DNA of 64,000 nucleotides from the NCBI RefSeq assembly GCF_013375555.1, contig NZ_JABXWB010000001.1:2666001-2730000 (forward strand), read 5' to 3'. Numbering within the stretch: the stretch's first letter is position 1; each line of letters begins with the position of its first letter. Of the stretch, positions 52,745 through 62,014 are shown one piece after another. The translations under genes were made by a program, and so were the position numbers. The notes beneath the pieces are model-generated. The model ran no database searches, was not told where the DNA came from, and saw only the letters and a program-made list of their open reading frames with translations. The DNA is from Sphingobium sp. EM0848 (lineage in GTDB: Bacteria; Pseudomonadota; Alphaproteobacteria; Sphingomonadales; Sphingomonadaceae).

Positions 52745-53356
52745 TTACCGCCCCGAAGCCGCCAGCCAGGCGGCGACGTCCGCCGCCACCTTATTGGCCG
52801 CGGCATTGATCGGCGCGCCCACGCTGTTCGCGTCGATCTTGCCGCCGATCGGTGCGCTGGCGGTGAAACGCTGCCGGGCGATTGCCGTGCCGCCCGGCCC
52901 GGTGAGCATCGCGTCATAGGTCACGACCGCGCTATTGCTGGCTTCATCGACGCCGAAATCGACCAGCTCGCCCATCAGCCGCTGTCCGGCATCGGCGGAA
53001 TATTGGCCGGGGTCCAGCACGATGCGGTTGCTGGTTGCGGTGATGGTTTCGGCGAGCAGCTTCTGGAACAGATGGCGCGGCGTATCGGCCCACTGCACCT
53101 TGGTCACATAGGCCACCGAAGTGGGGGAGGTGATGACCGGCACCCGTACGGTATCGAGCATCTTGGGCGCATCGGGATCAGCCACAGTGATGGCCGTACC
53201 GGCTGTGGCATTGCGCTGGGTGCCGGGCGCGACTTTCTGCGCGGCGCTGAGCGACAACAGCCGCTCCGGCGGCTTGCCCCCGAAGGACACGCAGCCCGCC
53301 AGCATCAGCGCGCCAAGAGCCACCGGCATCAGGCCCAGTTTCCTGTGAAACATCAT
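52745..53356 (-). CDS. ABC-type transport auxiliary lipoprotein (PqiC-like)
   Basis: A 203-residue lipoprotein with lipobox 'GALMLAGCVSFGG' (about 14-26). It belongs to the PqiC/ABC-type auxiliary lipoprotein family, which acts with MCE (MlaD-like) proteins in lipid movement between the membranes. Recognisable stretches are 'PVITSPTSVAYVTKVQWADT' and 'LVDFGVDEASNSAVVTYDAM'. The start is one of two consecutive ATGs (53356 or 53353), with GAGGGACA upstream. It is the last gene of the operon mlaE-mlaF-mlaD-lipoprotein. Confidence 0.87.
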   Translation of the reverse strand: MMFHRKLGLMPVALGALMLAGCVSFGGKPPERLLSLSAAQKVAPGTQRNATAGTAITVADPDAPKMLDTVRVPVITSPTSVAYVTKVQWADTPRHLFQKLLAETITATSNRIVLDPGQYSADAGQRLMGELVDFGVDEASNSAVVTYDAMLTGPGGTAIARQRFTASAPIGGKIDANSVGAPINAAANKVAADVAAWLAASGR

Positions 53357-53367
53357 CACTGTCCCTC

Positions 53368-54330
53368 TTATCGCTTGTAATCGGGCAATTTGGGCGATCC
53401 GACGATCGAACCCGCGCCCTGCTGATCGAGTTTTTCCGCCACGCCACGGAAGGAGCGCGACATTTCGCGCAGGTCGCGGACGAGCTGATTGACCTCCGGC
53501 ATGGTCTGGTTGCTGAAGGCGTGGACGCCCGGCTGCGCTTCCGCAATGGTCTTGTCGAGCGTGTCGATGCTGTGGGTGGCTGACTGAATGCTCTTGCGCA
53601 GATCGGCCAGCAGTGGGCGGCCTTCATCATTCACCATGGCGTCGGTGGACGCGGCCAGTTTGCTGATCTGTTCGGCGGCGATGCCCGTACGCTGGACGGC
53701 GACGCGCGCTTCGGCCAGGGTCGCGGCGATTTCCGGGCTGCGGTCGGCCAGCGCGCCGGACACCCGCTCGACATTCGCCAATATGCCCGCGATCGACTGC
53801 TGATTCTTGTCGTTGAGCAGCTCGGTCAGTCGCTCGGTCAAGGTCGACAGCCGCTCCAGCAATTGCGGCGCGTTGTTCAGCAACTCACCCAATGCGCCCG
53901 GCTTGGTCGGGATAACCGGCACGCCGTCTGGGCAAACGGCCAAGGTATTTTCCGGCGGGCAGACGATGGGGCGCGCGCCCTTGACCGCGCCGTCCAGCAC
54001 GATTTCCGATACGCCGGTAAAGCCAACGCCCGAAATGGTCGCGGTGGTGCCCTGCAGGACGGGCGTGCCCTCCTTCACGGAGATGCGCACCTTCACGAAG
54101 CCTGGGTCGCGCTTCCACAGTTCGATTTTCTCGACCTGACCGGAGGGAACGCCCGAATAGTTGACGCTCGATCCCTTGGCGAGGCCGTTCACCGACTGTT
54201 TGAAGAAGATGTCATATTCCATATTGTCGCCCTGGGAGAGGCGCGAGAACCAGAAAGCCGCGATCGTGATCGCCGCCAGCAACAGCAGCGTGACCGTGCC
54301 CACCAGCACATGGTTGGAGCGGGTTTCCAT
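53368..54330 (-). CDS. MlaD family MCE-domain protein
   Basis: A 320-residue periplasmic protein with one N-terminal membrane helix (about 8-29) and an MCE domain (about 38-120) seen in 'YDIFFKQSVNGLAKGSSVNY' and 'GVPSGQVEKIELW'. The long C-terminal part (about 140-300) is helical with heptads and probably extends across the periplasm, as in PqiB/YebT-like or Mce proteins. It would hold lipid during transport. It lies between the ATPase and the lipoprotein genes, 3 bp after the former. Confidence 0.92.
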   Translation of the reverse strand: METRSNHVLVGTVTLLLLAAITIAAFWFSRLSQGDNMEYDIFFKQSVNGLAKGSSVNYSGVPSGQVEKIELWKRDPGFVKVRISVKEGTPVLQGTTATISGVGFTGVSEIVLDGAVKGARPIVCPPENTLAVCPDGVPVIPTKPGALGELLNNAPQLLERLSTLTERLTELLNDKNQQSIAGILANVERVSGALADRSPEIAATLAEARVAVQRTGIAAEQISKLAASTDAMVNDEGRPLLADLRKSIQSATHSIDTLDKTIAEAQPGVHAFSNQTMPEVNQLVRDLREMSRSFRGVAEKLDQQGAGSIVGSPKLPDYKR

Positions 54331-54333
54331 ATT

Positions 54334-55182
54334 CTATCGCCTCTTGTCCTGTTCACGGGCCACCGCCGCCGTCGCGGCGCGCCCGCGCGGGCCGTTGAAA
54401 TATTCCTGAATCCAGGGATGATCGGTCGCCAGCAGCTCATCGATAGTGCCGACCGCCGTTACCTTTCTGTCGGCCAGCACCGCCACCCGGTCGCAGATCG
54501 AATAGAGGGTGTCGAGATCGTGGGTGATGAGGAACACCGTCAGCCCCAAAGTCTGTTGCAATTTGCGCGTCTGATTGTCGAACGCCGCCGCGCCGATGGG
54601 ATCGAGACCCGCCGTCGGTTCGTCGAGGAACAGCAGGTCGGGGTCCAGCGCCAGCGCCCGCGCAAGGCCGGCGCGTTTCTTCATGCCACCCGACAGTTCG
54701 GCGGGATATTTGGGCCCCGCTTCGGCAGGCAGGCCGGTCATGCGAATCTTGTAGGCGGCGATCTCGTCGCGCAGCTTCGGCCCGATATTGGGATAATATT
54801 CGCGGATCGGCACCTCGACATTTTCGGCCACCGTCAGCGTGGAGAATAGCGCGCCGCCCTGAAACAAGACGCCCCAGCGTTTGCGGATCGCCAGCGCTTC
54901 ATCGTCCAGCCGCCCGATCATCGATTCGCCGAAGACGTGGATTTCGCCCTCATCGGGGGTCTGGAGGCCGATGATGGAGCGCATCAACACCGACTTGCCG
55001 GTGCCCGATCCGCCGACCACGCCCAATATCTCGCCCTTGCGCACGTCGAGGTTCAGCCCCTCATGCACGACCTGCTCGCCGAAACTGTTCCGGAGGTTCC
55101 GGACGGAAATGGCGATGCCGTCCTTCTCGACCGCTTTTTCGACCCGGGCTTCCTCGGCGGTGATCTCTTCCTCGGGCGCCAT
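54334..55182 (-). CDS. ABC transporter ATPase of the Mla type
   Basis: A 282-residue ATPase that powers the lipid transporter. Walker A is 'VGGSGTGKSVLMRS', the signature 'ELSGGMKKRAGLARALA' (LSGGM, typical of MlaF) and Walker B 'PDLLFLDEPTAGLDP'. The N-terminal 'MAPEEEITAEEARVEKAVEK' is an acidic extension before the ABC fold. The ATG at 55182 overlaps the stop of the permease gene (TGATG), so translation is coupled. Confidence 0.93.
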   Translation of the reverse strand: MAPEEEITAEEARVEKAVEKDGIAISVRNLRNSFGEQVVHEGLNLDVRKGEILGVVGGSGTGKSVLMRSIIGLQTPDEGEIHVFGESMIGRLDDEALAIRKRWGVLFQGGALFSTLTVAENVEVPIREYYPNIGPKLRDEIAAYKIRMTGLPAEAGPKYPAELSGGMKKRAGLARALALDPDLLFLDEPTAGLDPIGAAAFDNQTRKLQQTLGLTVFLITHDLDTLYSICDRVAVLADRKVTAVGTIDELLATDHPWIQEYFNGPRGRAATAAVAREQDKRR

Positions 55183-56324
55183 CAGTTCCAGCCCACCCAG
55201 GTGAAGAAGACCGCGAAAAAGGCGTCGAGCACGATCACTAGGAAGATGGCCTGCACCACGGCGGCGGTGGTGCGCAGGCCGACTTCCTCGGCATTGCCCT
55301 CCACCTGCATGCCCTGAAAACAGCCGGCGAGCGCGATGATGACGCCGAAGACCGGCGCCTTGATCAGGCCCACCCACAGGTCATGGATCGGCACCACTTC
55401 CCGCAGCCGCTGGACGAAGGTGATTGGTGGGATGTCGAGCGACACCGCGCACAGGAAGCCGCCGCCGATGATCGCGACGATGGAGGAATAGAAACCGAGC
55501 AGCGGCATCATCACCACCACCGCCAGCGTCCTCGGCAGCACCAGCGCTTCCATCGGCGATACGCCGATGGTACGCATGGCGTCGACCTCCTCGGTCAGCT
55601 TCATCGTGCCCAATTGCGCCGCGAAGGCCGAGCCGGACCGCCCCGCGACCATGATCGCGGTCATCAACACGCCGAGCTCCCGAAAGGTCAGTCGGCCGAC
55701 CAGATTGATCGTCAGCATCTCCATGCCGAACTGGCGCAGCTGCACCGACCCCTGCTGGGCGATGACGATGCCGATCAGGAAGCTCATCAGGCCGATGATA
55801 CCCAGCGCCGATACGCCGACGACCTCGAACCTCTGGACCACCGCATTGATGCGGAACCGACCGGGATGGCGGATGACGTTCCACGTCGCGACCAGCGTGC
55901 CGCCGAAGAAACCGAGCAGGCCGAGCAGAGTGGTGCCCGAATTGACCACGGCCTCGCCGATCTGGCCGACCACGCGCTGCCACGGCGGTATATAGTCGGG
56001 GCGGATATTGACCGGCTCATCGACCCGACCGACCGCGGCGATCAGCCGTTCGGCATCGCATTTGTCGCCTGTGATCTTGCAGCCCAGTCGTTTGATCGTG
56101 CGATGCAGCACCCAGGCGCCGATCGTGTCCATATAGTCCACGTCGGAGAGGTCGAGCGCATCGACCGGCCCCGCTATGGCATCCAGTCGGTCAGGCAGGT
56201 CATGAAGGCAGGCAATGGAAAGATTGCCTGAAAACCGGATGACCGTCCCGCCGTCGCGGACTTCCTCTGCAAGATCAGCGGCTTTGTTCATCAAGGCGGT
56301 GGTGTGGTCCATTATCGGTTGCAC
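55182..56324 (-). CDS. MlaE-type ABC permease with N-terminal STAS domain
   Basis: A 380-residue permease. The first ~100 residues form a STAS-like domain ('FSGNLSIACLHDLPDRLDAI', 'LDLSDVDYMDTIGAWVLHRT'), which in other bacteria is the separate protein MlaB. The rest is the MlaE/DUF140 permease with about five helices and 'FRELGVLMTAIMVAGRSGSA'. A fused MlaB-MlaE is common in alphaproteobacteria. It is the first gene of the lipid transport operon; its start is ATG 56324 or 56312. Confidence 0.93.
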   Translation of the reverse strand: MQPIMDHTTALMNKAADLAEEVRDGGTVIRFSGNLSIACLHDLPDRLDAIAGPVDALDLSDVDYMDTIGAWVLHRTIKRLGCKITGDKCDAERLIAAVGRVDEPVNIRPDYIPPWQRVVGQIGEAVVNSGTTLLGLLGFFGGTLVATWNVIRHPGRFRINAVVQRFEVVGVSALGIIGLMSFLIGIVIAQQGSVQLRQFGMEMLTINLVGRLTFRELGVLMTAIMVAGRSGSAFAAQLGTMKLTEEVDAMRTIGVSPMEALVLPRTLAVVVMMPLLGFYSSIVAIIGGGFLCAVSLDIPPITFVQRLREVVPIHDLWVGLIKAPVFGVIIALAGCFQGMQVEGNAEEVGLRTTAAVVQAIFLVIVLDAFFAVFFTWVGWN

Positions 56325-56390
56325 GGCAAGCCGAAACGGCCCATCCGCACGATCAAACGAAGGGACGCTTCAAAAAGTTTCGGACACGGC

Positions 56391-57065
56391 ATGACGCACA
56401 GGCTCGCAATCTATGACATGGACCGCACGGTGACGTTCACCGGCACCTATACCGGCTTTCTGATACATGTTGCAAAACGCATGGCGCCATGGCGCCTGGC
56501 CCTGTTTCCGGCCGTTATCTTGCTGATGCTGGCCTATGTGCTGAAGCTGATCAGCCGGCAGCGGCTCAAGGAACTGAATCAGGCGCTGATGATCGGCGCC
56601 AATGTCGAACGCGCGAAGCTGATGCCGCATGTCGAAAGCTATGCGGAAAAAGTGGTGGCGCAGAATGTGCGCAAGGGCGCGCTGGCCCAGATCGCGCAGG
56701 ACAGGGCGGATGGCTACAGGCTGGTCCTCGCCACCGCATCCTACCGCCTTTATGTCGAGCCGATTGCCCGCCGACTGGGCTTCGATGCGGTGATCGCGAC
56801 CGATCATCTTTCGCAGGACCTGCGTTATGTCCGCGCGAAGATCGCGGGTGAGAATTGCTATGACACGGGTAAGCTGCGCATGATCAAGGCGTGGATGGCG
56901 GGTGAGGCGATCGACCGCGGTCAGGCGACTATCCGTGCCTATTCGGACCATGTGTCGGATGCGCCGATGCTGGAGTTCGCGGACATTCCCTTCGCCTCCA
57001 ACCCGCATAAGCCGTTGGCGAAGCTGGCGGCGGAGCGGGGCTGGACGCGGGTGGACTGGCAGTAA
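56391..57065 (+). CDS. HAD-IB family phosphatase
   Basis: A 224-residue haloacid dehalogenase-like hydrolase of subfamily IB. Motif I is 'IYDMDRTVTFTGTYT' (DxDxT, about 7-21), motif II 'LVLATASYRLYVEPIA' and motif IV 'RAYSDHVSDAPMLEFA'. A hydrophobic pair of helices (about 29-55) is the cap. Related enzymes dephosphorylate lipids or phosphoserine-like substrates; the true substrate is unknown. The ATG at 56391 directly precedes the motif-I strand. It is divergent from the lipid transport operon. Confidence 0.88.
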   Translation: MTHRLAIYDMDRTVTFTGTYTGFLIHVAKRMAPWRLALFPAVILLMLAYVLKLISRQRLKELNQALMIGANVERAKLMPHVESYAEKVVAQNVRKGALAQIAQDRADGYRLVLATASYRLYVEPIARRLGFDAVIATDHLSQDLRYVRAKIAGENCYDTGKLRMIKAWMAGEAIDRGQATIRAYSDHVSDAPMLEFADIPFASNPHKPLAKLAAERGWTRVDWQ

Positions 57066-57071
57066 CCGGCA

Positions 57072-58001
57072 CTAAAGGACCGGCGAAAGCAGCGGCTCCC
57101 CCGCAAAATGCGCGGCGAGGTTGGCGAGCAGCATCTGCGCCATCTTCGCCACCGCCTCCTGCGTCGCGCCGCCGGTATGCGGGGTCAGCACGACATTGGG
57201 CACGGCGGTCCAGCGCGTTGCCGGCGTAGGTTCGGTTTCGAATACGTCGAGCGCCGCGCCGCCCAGCCGTCCTTCGCTCAGCGCAGCGATCAGCGCATCC
57301 TCATCCACCAACTGTCCCCGCGCGACATTCACCAGCAGCCCTTGAGGCCCCAGCGCGTTCATCACCGACGCGTCGATCATTCCCCGATTCTCGTCCGTCG
57401 CCTTGGCTGCCACCACCATGACGTCACTGTCGCGGGCCAGCGCTTCCAGATTCTCGGCCCGCGGCCAGCGCAGGCCCGGCTTTGGCCGCGGTCCCCACCA
57501 ACCCACCCGCATCCGCAGGGCTTCGGCGCGTTCCGCCAGAGCAATGCCAATGCTGCCCATGCCGACAATTCCGATCCGCGCGCCGGTCATGGACCGGGTG
57601 AGCATCTTCGCCCCAGCCGTCCAGCCGCCCTCGCGAACCTGCCGGTCGCCAACGACGATCCGCCGCCGATGGGCAAGGATGAGGCCAAGGCCATGGTCGG
57701 CCACATCCTCCGCATTGGCGTCTCCCGCATGGGTCACGGCCACGCCGCGCGCCCGTGCCCAGTCGAGGTCCACCCCATCATAGCCCACGGTAAAACAGGC
57801 GATCAGCCGCAGCGCCGTCATTCGCTCCAGCATATCCGGGTCGAGCCGGAACTCACCCGCCGTGACCAGCGCTTCGGCCTCCGCCAGCCGCGCCCGACCG
57901 CTCTCCTCCCACAAGGCCATGACGTCATAATGAGGGGAGAGCAGGCTCAGCAGCGGCGCCAGATGCGGCTGCGCCACGAGAATCAGCGGGCGATCGCTCA
58001 T
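57072..58001 (-). CDS. D-isomer-specific 2-hydroxyacid dehydrogenase
   Basis: A 309-residue NAD(P)-dependent dehydrogenase. The Rossmann loop is 'IGIVGMGSIGIALAERAEAL', the catalytic Arg lies in 'LLVNVARGQLVDEDALIAAL', the Glu in 'ALDVFETEPTP' and the His in 'VLTPHTGGAT'. It resembles glyoxylate/hydroxypyruvate reductases. The ATG at 58001 gives MSDRPLILVAQPHL and overlaps the stop of the upstream PLP enzyme gene by 4 bp, so both are in one operon. Confidence 0.92.
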   Translation of the reverse strand: MSDRPLILVAQPHLAPLLSLLSPHYDVMALWEESGRARLAEAEALVTAGEFRLDPDMLERMTALRLIACFTVGYDGVDLDWARARGVAVTHAGDANAEDVADHGLGLILAHRRRIVVGDRQVREGGWTAGAKMLTRSMTGARIGIVGMGSIGIALAERAEALRMRVGWWGPRPKPGLRWPRAENLEALARDSDVMVVAAKATDENRGMIDASVMNALGPQGLLVNVARGQLVDEDALIAALSEGRLGGAALDVFETEPTPATRWTAVPNVVLTPHTGGATQEAVAKMAQMLLANLAAHFAGEPLLSPVL

Positions 58002-59323
58002 CCCACCGCCCGCAACGCCTGCGCGAAGTCGGCGATCAGATCGTCCGCATCCTCGCAACCGATGGAGATGCGCACCATATTGTCGCTGATCGCCAGCGCC
58101 TTCTTGCGCTCGGCGGGGACGGATAGATGTGTCATCGCGGCGGGATGGCTCGCCAGCGTCTCGGTTCCGCCCAGACTGACCGCCAACTTGGCGATCTTCA
58201 GCGCGTCGAGAAAGGCAAAGGCTTCCGCCTCGCCGCCCTTTAGGTAGAGCGAGAAGGTCGATCCCGCGCCGGTGCAATGCCGCCTGTAGATATCCGCCTG
58301 CCGCTCCGTTTCCGGGAAACCGAGATAGACGACCTTCTCCACCTGCGGCTGATCCTTCAGCCAGGCGCAGACCTTGGCTGCATTCTCGCCCGCCCGGCTC
58401 ATCCGCAGTTCCAGCGTTTCCAAACTACGCAGCAGCATCCACGCCGAATGCGGATCGAGAATCGTCCCGATGGTATTGCGCATCAGCCGGATCGTGTTGA
58501 TCAGCCCGTTCGGCCCCAGCACGCCCCCTGCGACCAGATCGCTATGCCCGCCCGCATATTTGGTGAGGCTGTAGATCACCAGATCCGCTCCATGACTCAG
58601 CGGATGATGCCAGAGCGGCCCCAGAAACGTGTTGTCGATGGCGATCGGCGGGCGATATTCTTCGCCTGCGAACAAAAAGTCGCGCCGCGCAACTACCGCT
58701 TCCAGATCGACCAGAACATTGGTCGGATTGGCCGGGCTTTCGAGGTAGATCAACGCCACGCGGCCCAGCGCCTTGGCCTTCTCGATCACCGCGCTGATTT
58801 CCTCCTCGGTCGCACCGGCCGGGAAATCCAGCCATTGCACCCCGAACTTGCCAAGGATGCGCCCGATCAGCGCTTCGGTCGCGGCATAGAGGGGCGCTGA
58901 ATGGACGATGACATCGCCCGGCTGCACCAACGCGAGCAGGGTGGTGGCGATGGCCGACATGCCGCTGGAAAAGAGCAGGGCATCTTCCGCCTCTTCCCAC
59001 ACTGCCAGCCGGTCCTCGGCAATTTCCTGATTCGGCCCGTTGAAGCGGGAATAGACCAGCCCTTCCGCACCGCCGGGTCGAATCCCGGTCACGCCCTCGA
59101 AATGCCGCTTGCCTGCCGCCGCGCTTTCGAAGGCGAAGGTGGAGGTGAGGAAGATCGGCGGCTTCAGCGACCCTTCGGAGAGCGTCGGGTCATAGCCATG
59201 CCCCATCATCAGGGTCGCGGGCTTCAGCTTGCGGCCATCGATTTCCATGATGGGTTGCTTGGGACGGCGGCGGTTGCCCGTGGGTTCCGCGCCCGTGAGG
59301 TCGGCTTCGGTCTGGCCGGTCAT
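57998..59323 (-). CDS. Cystathionine gamma-synthase family PLP enzyme
   Basis: A 441-residue fold-type I PLP enzyme of the Cys/Met metabolism group (cystathionine gamma-synthase, O-acylhomoserine sulfhydrylase or methionine gamma-lyase). The PLP Lys is in 'VIYSLTKYAGGHSDLVAGG', with 'SSGMSAIATTLLALVQPGD' and 'AIDNTFLGPLWHHPLSHGAD'. An N-terminal tail (MTGQTEADLTGAEPTGNRRR) precedes the domain. AGGAGAACAAG supports the ATG at 59323. The exact reaction cannot be set by sequence alone. Confidence 0.88.
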   Translation of the reverse strand: MTGQTEADLTGAEPTGNRRRPKQPIMEIDGRKLKPATLMMGHGYDPTLSEGSLKPPIFLTSTFAFESAAAGKRHFEGVTGIRPGGAEGLVYSRFNGPNQEIAEDRLAVWEEAEDALLFSSGMSAIATTLLALVQPGDVIVHSAPLYAATEALIGRILGKFGVQWLDFPAGATEEEISAVIEKAKALGRVALIYLESPANPTNVLVDLEAVVARRDFLFAGEEYRPPIAIDNTFLGPLWHHPLSHGADLVIYSLTKYAGGHSDLVAGGVLGPNGLINTIRLMRNTIGTILDPHSAWMLLRSLETLELRMSRAGENAAKVCAWLKDQPQVEKVVYLGFPETERQADIYRRHCTGAGSTFSLYLKGGEAEAFAFLDALKIAKLAVSLGGTETLASHPAAMTHLSVPAERKKALAISDNMVRISIGCEDADDLIADFAQALRAVG

Positions 59324-59499
59324 CTTGTTCTCCTGCATGTCTGCGGCATCTGTTGCGCCGCTCTGATGGAAAGGAGTGTAACGCTTTTCGGGGGGAGGGA
59401 GCCAGAGGCGTCGCGTAATTTTATTCCGCACTCGTGGCTTAAAATTACCGTTCGGGCTGAGCTTGTCGAAGCGACGGACTTCTTCCACCATCACCCCTT

Positions 59500-61911
59500 A
59501 TGAGCCAAAGCCTACCCCAACCCCTTGAGCAATGGTTCATTGCACGCGGCTGGACACCCCGCCGCCATCAATTCGACATGCTGGCCGCTGCCCGATCCGG
59601 CGATCATGCTTTGCTGGTTGCTCCCACCGGCGCGGGCAAGACGCTTGCAGGCTTTCTGCCGACCCTGGCCGAGTTGATCGAAACGCCGACAGAAGGCCTT
59701 CACACCCTCTACGTCTCGCCACTGAAGGCGCTGGCCGTCGATGTTCGCCGTAACCTCCTCACCCCGATCGAGGAAATGGGCCTGCCGATTCGCGTCGAAA
59801 CCCGCACCGGCGACACGCCATCCGACCGCAAGGCCCGCCAGCGCGCCCGGCCGCCGCAAATCCTGCTCACCACGCCCGAATCGCTTTCACTGCTGCTCAG
59901 CTATGCCGACAGCTTCCTGATGTTCGCGAATCTCCAGACCGTGATCGTCGATGAAGTCCACGCCTTCGCCACGCAAAAGCGGGGGGATCTGCTCAACCTC
60001 TCGCTCTCCCGCCTTCAGTCCATCAACCCCGGCCTGCGCCGTGTCGCGCTCTCCGCCACCGTGGCCGACATCGACGCCTATCGTGCCTGGCTCGCGCCGG
60101 ATGGGGACATCCATGCCGTCACGCCAGTGATCGGCGAGCAGGGCGCTGATCCCCATGTCGCCATCCTCATCCCCGAAGGCCGCGTTCCCTGGTCGGGCCA
60201 TTCCGGCAAATATGCCGCGAAACAGGTGATGGCGGAGATTGAGCGCCGCGCCACCACGCTGGTCTTTTGCAACACGCGCGGATTGGCCGAACTCATCTTT
60301 CAGGAACTCTGGTCGGTCAACGACGCCAATCTTCCCATCGCCATCCACCATGGCAGCCTTTCCATCGAAGCCCGGCGCAAGGTCGAAGCGGCGATGGCGG
60401 CGGGGAAACTGCGCGCCCTTGTCGCCACCGCGTCGCTCGATCTTGGCGTCGACTGGGGCAATGTCGATTGCGTGATCCAGATGGGCGCGCCCAAGGGAAG
60501 CTCCCGCCTGCTCCAGCGCATCGGTCGGGCCAATCACCGGCTCGATACCCCCAGCGAGGCGATCCTGATCCCCGGCAACCGCTTCGAATATCTTGAAGCC
60601 CGCGCCGCGCTGGATGCCGTCGAGGCGGGAGAGCGCGACGCCGACGATTTCCGCCCCGGCAGCCTCGACGTCCTTGCCCAGCATGTCATGGGCCTCGCCT
60701 GCGCCGCGCCCTTTCGCGATCAGGAGTTGCTGGCGGAAATCCGCTCCGCCACCCCCTATAGCGCGCTGACGGAGGAGGCTTTCTCCCATGTCCTCCACTT
60801 CATCGAAGGCGGCGGCTATGCCCTGCGCGCCTATGACCGCTTCAAGCGCCTGACCCATGAGGCGGACGGATCATGGCGCGTGTCGCACCCTCGCTTCATC
60901 CAGCAGCACCGGCTGAACGCCGGCATCATCGTCGACCAGCCTGCGCTCGCCGTCCGCTTCGCCAATGGCCGCAAGCTTGGCACGGTAGAGGAGGGGTTCG
61001 CCGCCACGCTCAGCCCCGGCGACCGTTTCTTCTTCTCCGGCACCGCGCTGGAGGTGGTGCGGATGGACACCACCGACCTCATCGTCCGCGCCACGTCGAA
61101 AAGCGCCCGCATCCCGAGTTGGGGTGGCACCCGTATGGCGATGTCGACGCGGCTTGCCGACCGTGTCCGGCATTTCCTGGCGGAACCGGACCAATGGTCC
61201 CGCTTCCCGGAGGATGTCCGCGAATGGCTGGAAGTGCAGAAATACCGTTCGGCCCTGCCAGAGCCGGGGCAGCTCCTCATCGAAACCTTTCCCCATGAAG
61301 GGCGCCATTATCTCGTCTGCTACAGTTTCGAAGGCTGGAACGCGCATCAGTCGTTGGGGATGTTGCTCACCCGCCGCATGGATGCACAGGGGCTGATGCC
61401 CATGGGGTTCGTCTCCAACGACTATGCGCTGGCCGTTTACGGCCTGAAGCCCGTCACCGATCCGGCCAGCCTCTTTTCCGCCGACATTCTGGACCATGAG
61501 TTTGTCGAGTGGGTCGAACAGTCGAGCCTGCTCAAGCGCGCCTTTCGCGACGTGGCGGTGATTTCCGGCCTGATCGAGCGGCAGCATCCGGGCAAGCGCA
61601 AGACCGGACGGCAGGTCACTTTCTCGACCGACCTCATCTATGATGTGCTGCGCAAATATCAGCCCGACCATCTGTTGCTGAAGGCTGCCTGGGCGGACGC
61701 CCGCGCGCGCATGACCGATGTGGGGCGTCTGGGCGATCTTATCGACCGTGCCTCTGCCACCATGCTGCATATCGAGCTGGATCGGGTCAGCCCGCTCGCC
61801 GTGCCCGTGCTGATCCTCATCGGTCGCGAACAGGTCGCCCAGCATGAGGTGGAAGATGCCCTGCTGATGGAGGCCGAAGCCCTGGTGGCGGAAGCGATGC
61901 GCACGGATTAG
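59500..61911 (+). CDS. Ligase-associated DEXH-box helicase (Lhr-core type)
   Basis: An 803-residue superfamily 2 helicase of the ligase-associated DNA damage response type (TIGR04121-like). Motif I is 'LVAPTGAGKTLAGFLPTL' (about 38-55), motif II 'VIVDEVHAF' (about 147), motif III 'LSATVADID', motif VI 'QRIGRANHRL'. A C-terminal winged-helix and beta-barrel region follows. Family members are usually encoded beside a DNA ligase, an exonuclease and PdeM; here only PdeM is in the window, 33 kb away. No LexA box was found upstream. Confidence 0.92.
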   Translation: MSQSLPQPLEQWFIARGWTPRRHQFDMLAAARSGDHALLVAPTGAGKTLAGFLPTLAELIETPTEGLHTLYVSPLKALAVDVRRNLLTPIEEMGLPIRVETRTGDTPSDRKARQRARPPQILLTTPESLSLLLSYADSFLMFANLQTVIVDEVHAFATQKRGDLLNLSLSRLQSINPGLRRVALSATVADIDAYRAWLAPDGDIHAVTPVIGEQGADPHVAILIPEGRVPWSGHSGKYAAKQVMAEIERRATTLVFCNTRGLAELIFQELWSVNDANLPIAIHHGSLSIEARRKVEAAMAAGKLRALVATASLDLGVDWGNVDCVIQMGAPKGSSRLLQRIGRANHRLDTPSEAILIPGNRFEYLEARAALDAVEAGERDADDFRPGSLDVLAQHVMGLACAAPFRDQELLAEIRSATPYSALTEEAFSHVLHFIEGGGYALRAYDRFKRLTHEADGSWRVSHPRFIQQHRLNAGIIVDQPALAVRFANGRKLGTVEEGFAATLSPGDRFFFSGTALEVVRMDTTDLIVRATSKSARIPSWGGTRMAMSTRLADRVRHFLAEPDQWSRFPEDVREWLEVQKYRSALPEPGQLLIETFPHEGRHYLVCYSFEGWNAHQSLGMLLTRRMDAQGLMPMGFVSNDYALAVYGLKPVTDPASLFSADILDHEFVEWVEQSSLLKRAFRDVAVISGLIERQHPGKRKTGRQVTFSTDLIYDVLRKYQPDHLLLKAAWADARARMTDVGRLGDLIDRASATMLHIELDRVSPLAVPVLILIGREQVAQHEVEDALLMEAEALVAEAMRTD

Positions 61912-61912
61912 A

Positions 61913-61956
61913 GCGATTTCCAGTCAGATGGCATCATCTGGCGGTTAAGAAATCGC
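61913..61956. repeat. Nested palindrome after the helicase gene
   Basis: GCGATTTC (61913-61920) pairs with GAAATCGC (61949-61956), enclosing CAGATG-GCAT-CATCTG. A two-level hairpin 2 nt after the stop; it may be a terminator or a member of a dispersed family. Confidence 0.45.
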
Positions 61957-61964
61957 AGTAAAAC

Positions 61965-61998
61965 AAAGAAATAGAGCGGTCGATCAGATCGACCGCTC
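61965..61998 (-). terminator. Terminator hairpin of the COG3650 lipoprotein gene
   Basis: GAGCGGTCGAT-CAG-ATCGACCGCTC (61974-61998), a perfect 11-bp stem. On the minus strand it is followed by TATTTCTTTGTTTT, a good T-rich tract. It lies 17 bp after the lipoprotein stop. Confidence 0.75.
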
Positions 61999-62014
61999 CA
62001 GGCGCGGATCGCGT

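Noticed and set aside
59440..59499. LexA box before the Lhr-type helicase
   Set aside because: GTTCGGGCTGAGCTT matches only one half-site of GTTC-N7-GTTC, so it is not convincing.
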